Positions 37,129 through 48,056 of a stretch of 64,000 nt of DNA are shown piece by piece. Made by a program: the position numbers and the translations under genes. The notes under the pieces are model-generated. The model saw nothing but the letters and a program-made list of their open reading frames with translations, was not told the origin of the DNA and made no database searches. The DNA lies in assembly GCA_025403435.1 (NCBI GenBank), contig CM046345.1:15418160-15482159 (forward strand), written 5' to 3'. This DNA comes from Artocarpus heterophyllus. Its lineage: Eukaryota > Streptophyta > Magnoliopsida > Rosales > Moraceae. How positions within the stretch are numbered: the first letter of the stretch is position 1; every line of letters starts with the position of its first letter.

Positions 37129-37781
37129 TGTTAGACATGTATGCCCTAAGGAGTAAAATGTTGTAATATGTTTTTAAAGGCATTTTATTAATAAAGAATT
37201 TATTTATTATTCATATACCAAATGTTGTTCTCTTTACGTTCATATTTGTTGAATGTACGTTAAGCAAACAAAAGTTTGAGACTGTCGGTCTAAAACTTTA
37301 AGAATTAGGTATATGATGGACAGATTATGCGATAGACATGATTCTAAAGGTGACGGTCTAAATCATAAGATCCACAACCGATGGAATAAAGTTGGGCACT
37401 TTGTTCATGCTAAGATTGTTATGCTGTCTACATCCCTAACGGGAGATGGTTTGTCTTGGCCATCGAAGTGAGACTCTACTAGTAGAAACATTGGGACATT
37501 GTCATAGGCGATGATGTCTTGGATTAGTATATAAAGTGGAATTTATTTGAATTAATAATTCCATTAGTACAAATCAATATACTTTAGATAATCATATGTG
37601 TTGCATCTTAATCCTAAAATGACTAATGGGCCGGTTATCTTAACTTATGTCTTTTGATTTGCCAAAAGGTGACATCCTGACTTTATGATGGTACGCATAC
37701 CAGTTTGTTGGAAACATGACTCTTGATAGCGTAGACCTGTTATTTATAGATATGAAATCCATAGCTCTATTGGTGGAGTCA
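37129..37781 (+). repeat. 5' third of a 2-kb-family LTR
   Basis: Matches the first 650 or so bases of the copia B LTR ('tgttagacatgtatgcccta' onward) and stops at 'ggtggagtca'. At 37783 the same family's LTR continues in reverse orientation from its 3' end, so two LTR pieces are joined tail to tail. Confidence 0.8.
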
Positions 37782-37782
37782 A

Positions 37783-38191
37783 TTGTTGAAAAAATAGTAC
37801 GCAACAGAATTTTAAAAATTTTTATACCAGATTATTTTTCAAAACACAAGTTTGACACACTATATGCATAAATTAACCAGATCTTACTAACCTTGTAAAT
37901 GCAGAAAAACTCCTGCAGTCTGTGAAGAGATGTGCATTCCAAAAGGACCTCAACCAGCTGGCCTTCTTTGCTCTTCTCTATCCATGATCGATGTGTGTGT
38001 GGGCACACTCATACAGCTCTTCTACAAGTGGTTCTCCTTCCAACAAATTGAGAAAACCCAAAGCTAGTGTTTGTGATTTATGAACAACAGCTCTCTGGGG
38101 AGTCATAGAGTCTCACTGGCAGAGTCTTAGTCTAGATTTCTCAATTGACTTAAATAACAATGAGTCTCACTCCCTTTTTCATAGATGTTGG
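37783..38191 (-). repeat. Reversed LTR fragment, left part (host of copia B)
   Basis: Reverse complement of the 3' end of the 2-kb-family LTR. It continues at 47793-48056 on the far side of copia B, so copia B inserted into it. The two parts total about 670 bp. Confidence 0.85.
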
Positions 38192-39592
38192 TGTTAGACA
38201 TGTATGCCCTAAGGAGTAAACATGTAATAAGTTTTTGGAGATATTTTTATAAATAAAGAATTTATTTATTGTTTATATACCAAATCTTTTCCTCTTTACG
38301 TTCATATTTGTTGAATGTATGTTAAGCAAACAATAGTCTAAGACTGTCAGTCTAAACCTTTAAGAATTAGGCATATGATAGACAGATTATGCGGAAGACA
38401 CAATTCTTAAGGTGACGGTCTAAAACATAAGATCTACAATTGAGGGAATAAAGTTGGGCGCTTTATTCATGCAAAGATTTTTATGTTGTCTATATCCCTT
38501 TTGGGAGATGGATTGTCTTGACCATCGGAGGTGGACTCCGTAAATAGAAACATTGGTACGTTGTCATAGGTGACGATGTGTTGGATCGAGACATAAAGTG
38601 AATTGATTTGGATAAATAATTCTGTCTCGGCAAATCGATTCACTTTAGACAATCATTTGTATTGTATCTCAATCTTGATATGAATAGTAGGCCCGTTGTC
38701 TTGAACAACCAGTGTTTGGATTAATAATCCATTGGAGGCATGATTCTTAATGGCGTAGACCTGTTGTTCATAGATATGAGATCCATAGCTCCTCTTTAGG
38801 AGTAGTGATATCCTCTTATATGCATTATCATGTATTTAGAAAACTGCAGTGCTCAACCATTTGGATACATAGGTGTAACCGAATGGTATACTGTCTTTGG
38901 ATGGTAAGTTTTTCGATGGTGAGATAATGGAACGTAAGATAAAAATAATCGAGAAGGTAAGACAAAACTTATTCTTAAGCTGATTATGGATAATCCTATA
39001 GGGATACAATACGCTATGATATGTCATGGACACTTAGCTATACGGGCTTTGTAATTTTATGTAGTTTGAGAGTGCAGCTCCAAGCTTTTAGTGGAGTAGT
39101 GTTAGAGTTGATAATTATGAAATGTATATCTGGGATATTGAGTTTCATAATTATCGGGAGCTTGAACTATATAGGTCCATTTGGTCCCCTTTGCTAGCTC
39201 ACAACATCCTGTAACGATACGGCATGCTTTTTTAATAATTGATGACTTATGTCAGATTTATTAGATTGGTTGAAATTCGAAAGAATCAAATAGTTCATGT
39301 CTGTTTATCGGTTGAATTAATTTTGTGATAAAAATTAATTCAAGATAAACTTGTTAAATTATTGGGATCAAATAATTCTAGTTTGTTTATCGGTTGATTT
39401 AATTTTGGATAAATTAGATCAAGATAAACTTGTAGAATTATCAAGAATTCATTTAATTTCTTAGAGATTATCTAGATAAAGTTGTTTTAATCAGATAACT
39501 TCTCTATTGGGTTGTTTAAATTAAAACTGAGACTTTATCCTATAAAATCTCGGGTGGAAAATAAAAGATTCGTTGAGATTTTTTTATCCGGT

Positions 39593-39673
39593 GTTCGGCC
39601 TGCCGAACATGAGGATCGGCCTGCCGATGGGGCCTGTTCGGCTTGCCGATCGTCCTAATCAGCCTACTGATGA
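39593..39673 (+). promoter_or_regulatory. Four near-palindromes at 21-22 bp spacing, upstream of LTR TATA box
   Basis: Units GTTCGGCCTGCCGAAC (39593), GATCGGCCTGCCGATG (39614), GTTCGGCTTGCCGATC (39636) and AATCAGCCTACTGATG (39658). Start-to-start spacings are 21, 22 and 22. Spacers (atgag, gggcct, gtcct-like) are unrelated to each other. Likely binding sites for a dimeric protein, or hairpins; the function is unknown. Confidence 0.75.
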
Positions 39674-39775
39674 GCGAAGGATAAGATCACGCATTTTTAC
39701 ACAGATATTGATCCGAATTTAATTCTGATTTGAATTTTGAGACCTAATCTGATAAGGACTGACCCTGGACCCAAC

Positions 39776-39790
39776 CTCTATAAATAGGGA
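39776..39790 (+). promoter_or_regulatory. TATA box of copia B 5' LTR
   Basis: 'ctctataaataggg' is a strong plant TATA element, preserved in the 3' LTR near 47390 ('ctctataaatagagag'). RNA would start about 30 bp downstream. Confidence 0.7.
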
Positions 39791-40176
39791 GTGATTCTCA
39801 TAAGTTATTTAGGTCAATTAAGAGATTAAGAGTGATACTCTGCTAGTGAGAATCTGAAACTCCCTGAGAGCTTTTGTTCACAAATCACGAACACTAGCTT
39901 TAGGTTCTCTCAATTGGTTGGAAGGAGAGTCACCTAGCGAAAGAGCTGTACGTGTGAGCCACACTCACTCTGATCGTGGATAGAGATTAGCAAAGAAGAC
40001 CAGTTAGTTAAGGCTCTTCTGGAACGTTACTTCTCTTCATGGATTGCGAAGATTCTTTGACACTAAAAGGTTAGTAAGATCTGGTTAATTTATGCATTTA
40101 GCGCGTCAAACTTGTGTTTTGAAAAATACTCTGATATAAAATTTTTAAAATTCTGTTGCGTACTATTTTTCCAACA

Positions 40177-40191
40177 ACTGGTAGCGGAGCC
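40177..40191 (+). other. Primer binding site of copia B
   Basis: 'actggtagcggagcc' directly follows the LTR end and differs at two positions from the TGGTATCAGAGCC site used with initiator tRNA-Met. Confidence 0.75.
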
Positions 40192-41811
40192 ATGGTTTTT
40201 ATGTAAATTTACAAGTTTGTGATCATGCTATATGTATGAATTTTGTGATCTTTATCTCTCCTATGCTTGGATCTAATTTTATAAAAAGTTGGCACTTTAA
40301 GTTTCTATATAATTATATGTTGTCATAGATTATGTGGTGAATGTTTATTAATTAATTATGGTTGATAAAATTATTATTTAATTATTTATTAATTAATTAA
40401 TTTATACCGATTATGGTTCCTTAGAGGTTAGAATGTGTATCTAGGTTTTTCATATAATTAGATGGTGGACTATCATCTCCATCTAGGACATATTATTTAT
40501 TTTTAAATTTGTAAGAATTTTGTAATTAAATAATCATTCAGAAAAGACTGATCTAAAAGGCAGATCTAGAAGAACGATGATGGCGCTCCCAAGTATTTCC
40601 TGAGTCTCTAATTTTATGTTTTTGAATTGTTGAAAATAAAATTGATAAATTGCATTAAAATTGTATTTTCTAGAATGGGTGATTTTTGCTCGGTCAGCAT
40701 GCTGAACCCTCCAGTTCGACAGGCCGATGGTCGCGGATCAAAAGGCCAGACATGAGGTTCAGCAACAACAGGGTAGAAATCGAGGGGCTCTAGCGGCAGA
40801 CCGAACTTCTAGTTCGGCAGGCCGATGGGTCGTGACCGGCAGGCCGATCACCCAGATCAGCTTGCCGACCGAAAGCTGAAAAATTTCCAAAAAATGTGTA
40901 GTTTTAATTTTATTTTTGGGAGAATTTTGAGAAACATTTAATTTGGATATGACCAGAAATATGAAGTATTCGATTCATACGGGATTGAAGACTTGAAAAT
41001 GAGCATTACATGGAGGAGGATACAGCATGAGGATTCAAGGATGAAAAATCGATAATATGTTTCGATTATTTTCTTGTAATCTTTGATTTCTATTCTCTAC
41101 GGTGGAACTATAATATTATGGTTATTATTATTTTGCTTGTAACTTTGCTTGATTGCTTTGCTTGTCTGCATTATAATATGATTTACCATGTATATTGATA
41201 ATATGTCATATAGAATAGGGAGTGCCACTCATATTAAAATTGTTCATGCATCTCACTTAAAATAAAACTTTGATTTCAAAAGATTGAGTGGGAGAAGGTT
41301 TTCAAAAAGATGACCTACGGCCTCCATGGTTGGCCATAGGAAGAACATAGTTGTCCTAACCCCTAGGAAGAGATTTCTATCATGTACCAGATTGGATCTC
41401 TGAGAGGATAAGGTATTTTAGTATGATTTATGGTTACACACCTGCAGGTGGTGATTATAAATCATGGAGAGAACATTGAAACGATGGTTATACACTCTAT
41501 TAACCTCCCCTAGGAGCTTTGTTAATAAAATTAATAGTCAAAGAAACGATTATTAATATATGCTGGATCATATAGGTCCTGGATGGCATATATTGATCAG
41601 GAGGGGATCCTTATTCCTAATTGAATTTAGCATGACTCCCCTAGGAGCTTGTTAAATTATGAGTTGGGAATTATCGTTGTAAGGTTGTGATATTTTTAAG
41701 GTTTTGACACATAAACACATTTGTTTATTTTTACATGATTGTGTTATCTTACTAAATTATTATGATATGTTTGCTTATGTTTGGTATATGATTCTTTATT
41801 GTACATTAAAA
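40192..41811 (+). other. Untranslated leader of copia B
   Basis: 1.6 kb without coding frames up to the gag ATG at 41812. Besides the palindrome array it repeats 'cccctagga(gctt)' near 41359, 41508 and 41640. Confidence 0.7.
40692..40870 (+). promoter_or_regulatory. Near-palindrome array in the copia B leader
   Basis: Units in inverse orientation to the LTR array, consensus near GTTCGGCAGGCCGATG. Clear ones start at 40692, 40714, 40791, 40812, 40834 and 40855; degenerate ones fit at 40736, 40757 and 40778. Spacing is again 21-22 bp, with one 13-bp step between 40778 and 40791. It lies in transcribed, untranslated RNA of the element. Confidence 0.7.
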
Positions 41812-42640
41812 ATGTCTAAAAAAGCTTTATCTTCGATACTTGACAAAAACCTATTAACTAGAGAGAATTATAATGATTTGAAACGGAACTTGGATATCGT
41901 CATCTCCTTTGAGAAACTAAAATTTGCGCTGACGACCCCTTGTTCTCCCGAGCCTACAGGAGATTCCACTAATGAACAATTCCAAGCGTATGATCGCTGG
42001 AAAGATGCAAATGATCAGGCCCGCTGCTATGTTATGGCCAGCATGAATAACGTGGTGCATTCTCAATCTCAGGATTATGAGACTACTAAGCAGATCTTGG
42101 ATAATCTTGAAGACATGTTTGGAGGCCAGGCTATAATAAAGCGGCAAAGGGCGCTTCAAAAACTTCTTAACTATAAGCAGAGGCTAAGGACATCTGTAAA
42201 GGAGCGCATGATGTTGGTCATGGGTTACCTCACTGAGGCTCAAACCAATGGAGTTGACATCGATGCTGAAACTTAAATGACTATGGTCTTTGAGACTCTG
42301 TCAAAGGAATTTATTCCATTTAGAGCTGCATTTAATTTGAGCAATAGACAAGATATGACCTTAACAAAATTAATGAAACAGTTACAAGAGTTTGAACTGC
42401 TGATTAGGGAGTCTCATGCTGGTGGATAGGCCAATTTGATAGCTGCTTCTGGTTCCAATCCCAACTTTGGGAATGGAAAGAAGCAACGGGCCAAAAAAAA
42501 GGAAGTCTTTTATTCCTGCTACCACCAAGAGCAAGAAAAAGAAGAATAAGAACCCAAAGAAGCTTAAGTGCTTCTTTTGCTTGAAGGTCGGGCACATAAA
42601 GAAACATTGCAGTGACTTCCTGTCAAAAGGAGGTAGGTGT
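41812..42640 (+). pseudogene. copia B gag, broken
   Basis: The frame opens at ATG 41812 ('MSKKALSSILDKNLLTREN') and reads a typical copia capsid with 'DNLEDMFGGQ' to a stop at 42274-42276. The frame resumes beyond it ('TMVFETLSKEF') and is stopped again near 42427. After a frameshift the nucleocapsid zinc knuckle C-F-F-C-LKVG-H-IKKH-C appears at about 42572-42611. An upstream extension of the same frame from 41704 is not homologous, so 41812 is the likelier start. Confidence 0.88.
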
Positions 42641-42679
42641 GATCTTCTGTATTTAAAAACATGTTTGGTTGAGGAATTC

Positions 42680-42838
42680 AGTGACATTTGGGTCATAGAT
42701 TCCGATGCAACTAATTATGTTTGTGTTTCTCTACAGGGTTTTAAAGAAACGAGAAGTCTGCTACATGAAGACTTCACGCTTCGGATGGACGATGGATTCT
42801 TGGTCTTAGCGGAAGTAGTGGGAGACGTCCATCTTTAG
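42680..42838 (+). pseudogene. copia B aspartic protease fragment
   Basis: 'DIWVIDSDATNYVCVSLQGF' begins near 42688. The catalytic motif, normally DSG, reads DSD. Same frame as the zinc knuckle, ending at a stop at 42836-42838. Confidence 0.8.
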
Positions 42839-43033
42839 TTTGATATATATAGGAGTTTAATTTAGCAAGATTGTTTTTATGTTCCTAAATTTAAAAGGAA
42901 TTTAATTTCTGTAGCTTGTTTATTTAAAGACTCCTATTTGGTTTCTTTTAATAATAAAGTGGTGATTCGTAAAAATAAATCTTTTATCTGTTTTGGATGG
43001 ATGTAAAATAATCTATATTTTATCAAACTTAAG

Positions 43034-44213
43034 ATGGACTTACTGCTTAATGTTGTGATGAATGATAACAACTCTAAAAGATTTAAAACTTCTCACTTTA
43101 ATAGAACTTATCTTTGGGATTTGCGCCTTAGTCATATTAACCTGAACAGGATTCAAAGGTTGGTAAGGGATGAACCTTTAAGTCACTTAAAGGTGGAATC
43201 TATACCTCAATGTGAATCTTGTTTGGAGGGTAAAATGACCAAAAGACCATTCGGGTCTAAGGCCAATAGGGCCGAAGGATGTTTGCGGACTGATAAACAT
43301 CAGGGCACGAGGAGGGTATGAGTGCTTCATCACTTTTGTTGACAATTACTCAAGGTATGGGTATGTGTACCTAATGCACCACAAAAGTGAAACTTTTGAC
43401 AAGTTCAGGGAGTTTCAGGCTGAAGTGAAAAAGCAATTAGGTAGACCCATAAAGGTACTTCGATCTGATCGAGATGGAGAATACCTTTCTGATGAGTTCT
43501 TGGGACACTTATTAGGGAATGGGATTTTATCCCATTTGACTATGCCGGACACTCCGCAACAGAATGGTATAGCGGAGAGAAGAAATAGGACTTTATAGGA
43601 TATGGTCAAGTCCATGATGAGTTATTCATCATTACCTTTATTCCTTTGGGGATATGCACTATAAACCGCATGTTATCTTTTGAACAATGTGCCTTCAAAA
43701 TAGATCTCTAAAACTCCTCATGAGTTGTGGATGGGCAGGAAGACATCCTTAAACCATATCACATATAGGGCATGTCTGGCTCATGTCCTGTTTGAGGATG
43801 CATATAAGTTTGAAGCACGTTCAGAAGTTTGCGTGTTTGTAGGATATCCAAAAGGGACTAAAGGGGGTTATTTCTATAACCCAAAGGAAAATAAAGTCAT
43901 GGTTTCAACTAATGCAACTTTCCTTGAGGAGAGTTACATGGACGACTTTAAACCTCAAAGCAAAGGGTTGCTTGAGGAGTTAAGGAGTGATCAGATCACT
44001 CCAGAGGTTCCGAATGAAACCGTTTCGATCAATGTAGAAAAACCAAACAAACCTGAACAAAAACCTCAGGGACTTCGACGTAGTGGGAGGATCGAGCGTC
44101 AACCTGAGAGATATATGTTCAATTGGGAAGTCTTTTTGGCTGAACCGGATGAACATGACAGAGATCCTTTATCTTACGTAGAGGCTATGAAGGATGTTGA
44201 TTCAAAACTCTAG
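43034..44213 (+). pseudogene. copia B integrase, broken
   Basis: The zinc-binding part (43100-43260) reads 'LWDLRLSHIN', where the first zinc His of the family is Asp, and 'CESCLEGKMTKRPF'. The core (43365-43598) has 'VLRSDRDGEYLSDEF' and 'NGIAERRNRTL', so the second Asp and the Glu of DDE remain. A frame break at about 43320 and stops at 43597-43599 and about 43662 interrupt it. 43725-44213 is the C-terminal region, with 'VFVGYPKGTKGGYFYNPKE' and 'RRSGRIERQPERY' near its end. Confidence 0.88.
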
Positions 44214-45720
44214 ACAGAGGCCATGAACACAGAGATGAAGTATATGGAGACTAATCAGGTCTGGGAGTTGTGGATCTTCCCGAAGGAGTAAAACCCATAG
44301 GGTGTAAGTGGATCTACAAGAGGAAAAGATGAGTGGATGGAAAGGTTGAAACCTTAAAGGCTAGACTGATAGCTAAGGGTTATACGCAAAAGGAATGAAT
44401 CGATTATGAGGAAACCTTTTCACCTGTAGCCATGCTTAAGTCCATCCGGATTCTCTTTTCCATAGTTGCCGCTCTCGACTACGAGATTTGGCAAATGATG
44501 TCAAGACGGTTTTTTTAAATGGCTATCTTGATAAGTCCATTTATATGAAACAACCATACGGGTTCAAGGTCAAGGGTTAAGAGGGTAAGGTTTGTAAACT
44601 GCTAAAGTCAGTTTATGGACTTAAGTAGGCTTCTCGTTCTTGGAACATAAGATTTGATCAGGTGATCAAGACTTATGGGTTCTCATAAAATGTGGATGAA
44701 CCATGTGTTTACAAACACATTGAGAATGGAAATGTGGTTTTTCTACTGCTTTATCTAGATGACATTCTGCTAATTGGCAATGACATTGGGGCATTGTCAT
44801 CGGTCAAATTATGGTTGACCAAGCAGCTTGACATGAAGGACTTGGGCGAGGCTAATTTTGTTCTCAGTATCCAGATCTTTTGGGATAGAAAGAACAACAT
44901 GATAGCTTTGTCCTAGGCCGGCGACATAGATAAAATTCTCAAGAGGTATGCAATACAGGATTCCAAGAAAGGAAGGCAACCATCTAGGTCTGGAATTACT
45001 CTTTCTAAGAAAGACTTTCCAAAGTCTAAAGAAGAAAGAGAATACATGAAGAAGATGCCATATGCTTAGGCAGTGGGTAGTCTCATGTATGCCATGCTTT
45101 ACACACGATCGGATATTTGTTATGCGGTTGGGATTGTAAGTCGATTTCAGGCGGATCTAGGACCGAACCACTGGGTTATAGTAAAGCATATTTTCAAGTA
45201 CCTGAGAAGGACTCGAGGGTATATACTTGTGTATTTAGGTGAGGACTTGACTCCTCTAGGATAAACTAACTTGGATTTTCAATCTTGTCTGGATTCTGGG
45301 AAATCCACTTCAGGTTTTGTGTTTACTCTAGGCGGCGATGCCGTTAGTTGGAGAAGTGTGAAGCAAGATTGCACTTTGAATTCAATGATGGAGGCTGAGT
45401 ATGTGGCAGCTAGTGATGCTTCAAAAGAAGCAGTGTAGCTCCGCAAGTTCCTTAGGGATCTTGAGGTTGTTCTTGGTATGGATTAGGCGGTATCACTATA
45501 CTATGATAACAGTGCAGAGGTAGCTAATGCTAAGGAACCAAGATTTCGCAAAAAGAGTTAGCATATTGATCGAAAGTACCATGTGATAAAGGACTTCGTT
45601 GAGGGCGGGCATATCATGGTGTGCAAGATCGCATCAGAAGACAATTTAGCTAATCCATTTACGAAGACACTTACTGGGAGAGTCTTCGAAAGGCATGTGG
45701 AAGCTATGGGGATGTGAATT
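44214..45720 (+). pseudogene. copia B reverse transcriptase/RNase H, broken
   Basis: RT fragments start near 44290 ('GVKPIGCKWIYKRKR'), with frameshifts around 44270 and 44495. The active site 'LLYLDDILLIGND' at about 44740-44780 retains both aspartates. RNase H follows with 'MEAEYVAASDASKEAV' (about 45390-45440) and ends at 45714-45716. At least eight in-frame stops occur, several at positions that are Gln in relatives (for example within 'YGLK-ASRSW' near 44627 and after 'NMIALS' at 44914). Confidence 0.9.
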
Positions 45721-45754
45721 TGTTATATTTACTCACTTAGTGCAAGTGGGAGAT

Positions 45755-47787
45755 TGTTAGACATGTATACCCTAAGGAGTAAAAATGTAATAAGTTTTTG
45801 GAGACATTTTTATCAATAAAGAATTTATTTATTATTTACATACCAAATCTTGTCCTCTTTACTTTCATATTTGTTGAATGTATGTTAAGCAAACAATAGT
45901 ATGAGACTGTCAGTCTAAACCTTTAAGAATTGGGCATATGATGGACAGATTATGCAGAAGACACGATTTTTAAGGTGATGGTCTAAATTATAAGATCCGT
46001 AATCGAGGGAATAAAGTTGGGTGCTTTATTCATGTAAAGATTGTTATGTTGTCTATATCCCTATTGGGAGATGGTTTGTCTTGACCATCAGAGGTGGACT
46101 CCGTGAATAGAAACATTGACACGTTGTCGTAGGTGACGATGTGTTGGATCGGGATATAAAGTGAATTGATTTGGATTAATAATTCTGTCTCAGTAAATCG
46201 ATTCACTTTAGACAATCATTTGTATTGTATCTTAATCCTGAGATAAATAGTGGGCCCGTTGTCTTGACTTATGTCTTTGGATATACCAAAGGGTGACACC
46301 CATATCTTAATAGTGGTATGCATGTCGGTGCGTTGGAGGTATGACTCTTGATGGCGTAGACCTGTTATTCATTGATATGGAATCCATAGCTCCTCTTTAG
46401 GAGTAGTGATATCCTCTTATATGCATTATCCTGTATTTGAAAAACTGCACCGCTCAACCATTTGGATACATAGGTGTAACCGAATGGTATATTGTCTTTG
46501 GATGGTAAGTTTTTCGATGGTGAGATAATGGAACGTAAGATAAAAATAATCGGGAAGGTAAACACAAAACTTGTCCTTAAGCCAATTCTGGATAATCCTA
46601 TGGGAATACGATACACTATGATATGTCATGGAGATTTAGCTATACGGGCTTCGTAATTCTATGTAGTTCGAGAGTGCGGCTCCAAGCTTTTAGTGGAGTA
46701 GTGTTGGAGTTGATAATTATGCAATGTATATCTGGGATATTGGGTTTCATAATTATTGGGAGCTTGAACTATATAGGTCCATTTGGTCTCCTTTACTAGC
46801 TCACAACAACCTATAATGATACGGCGTGCTTTTCCAATAATTGTTGACTTATGTCAGATTTATTAGATTGGTTGAAATTCGAAAGAATCAAATAGTTCAT
46901 GTCTATTTATCGGTTGAATTAATTTTGTGATAAAAATTAATTCAAGATAAACTTGTTGAATTATTGGGATCGAATAATTCTTGTCTATTTATAGTTGATT
47001 GAATTTTGGATAAATTAGATCAAGATAAACTTGTAGAATTATCAAGAATTCATTTAATTTCTTAGAGATTATCTAGATAAAGTTGTTTTAATCCAATAAC
47101 TTCTCTATTGGGTCATTTGAATTAAAACTGAGACTTTATCCTATAGAATCTTGGGTGAAAAATAAAAGATTTGCTGAGATTTTTTTATCGGGTGTTCGGC
47201 CTACCGAACATGAGGATCGGCCTACCGATGGGGCCTGTTCGACCTATCGATCGTCCTGATTGGCCTGCCAATGAACGAAGGATAAGATCATGCGTTTTTA
47301 CGCGGATCTTATCAGATATTGATCCAAATTTGATTCTAATTCAAATTTTGAGACCTAATCTGATAAGGACTGACCCCAGACCCAACCTCTATAAATAGAG
47401 AGTGATTCTCATAAGTTATTTAGATCAATTGAGAGAATAGGAGTGATACTCTACTAGTGAGAATCTGAAACTCCCTAAGAGCTCTTGTTTACAAATCACG
47501 AACACTAGCTTTGGTTCTCTCAATTGGTTGGAAGGAGAGTCACCTAGCGGAAGAGTTGTACATGTAAGCCCACACTCACTCCAATTGTGGATAAAGAATA
47601 GCAAAAAAGATCAGTTGGTTGAGGCTCTTCTAAAACATTACTTCTCTTCACTAATTGCGGAGTTTCTTCAGCATTGAAACGTTAGTAAGATCTGGCTAAT
47701 TTATGCATATAGCGTGTCAAACTTGTGTTTTAGAAAATACTCTGATATAAAATTTTTAAAATTTCACCGCGTACTATTTTTCCAACA
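45755..47787 (+). repeat. 3' LTR of copia B
   Basis: 2033 bp, the mate of 38192-40176, preceded by the purine tract. It retains the four-unit palindrome array at 47194-47273 with spacings 21, 22 and 21. Confidence 0.93.
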
Positions 47788-48056
47788 GTTGGGCTCAAGA
47801 GTCAGTCCTTATTAGATGAGGCCTTGAAAACTCAAATCAGAATCAACTTAGGATTAATATCTAATAAAATCTATGTGAAGACACGTGATCTGTTTATCGC
47901 TCGATCGGCAGGCCAAACTAGCAGATCGGCCTACCGAACCTACTCCATCGACATGCCGAACTTAAAGATCGGCCTACCAAACTTACGATTAATGATCCCT
48001 GTAAATCTTTATTTCCCACCCAAGATTCTTGGGATAGAATCTCAGTTTTGATTCAG
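47788..48056 (-). repeat. Reversed LTR fragment, right part
   Basis: Continues 37783-38191 after the GTTGG duplication. It contains a four-unit palindrome array (47903, 47924, 47946, 47967). It stops at 'tttgattcag', short of the LTR's 5' two thirds. Confidence 0.85.

Larger units (their letters stand above)
38192..40176 (+). repeat. 5' LTR of copia B
   Basis: 1985 bp. A TATA box 'ctctataaataggg' lies at about 39776-39790. A four-unit near-palindrome array at 39593-39673 sits 100-190 bp upstream of it. The mate is 45755-47787. Compared with the mate it lacks about 60 bp near 38690 (a segment present at 46264-46330). Confidence 0.93.
38192..47787 (+). mobile_element. Ty1/copia retrotransposon B, complete with ~2-kb LTRs
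   Basis: The 5' LTR is 38192-40176 and the 3' LTR 45755-47787; both start TGTTAGACATGTAT and end TTCCAACA. The 5-bp target duplication GTTGG is perfect (38187-38191 and 47788-47792). A primer site 'tggtagcggagcc', a variant of the tRNA-Met type, follows the 5' LTR, and a purine tract 'aagtgggaga' precedes the 3' LTR. Internal order is a 1.6-kb leader, gag, protease, integrase, RT and RNase H. The coding part has many stops, so it is inactive, but it is the youngest-looking large insertion in the window. Confidence 0.95.

Noticed and set aside
41704..41811. Upstream start of copia B gag at 41704
   Set aside because: The extra N-terminal residues are hydrophobic and unlike copia gag; the ATG at 41812 begins the recognisable capsid sequence.
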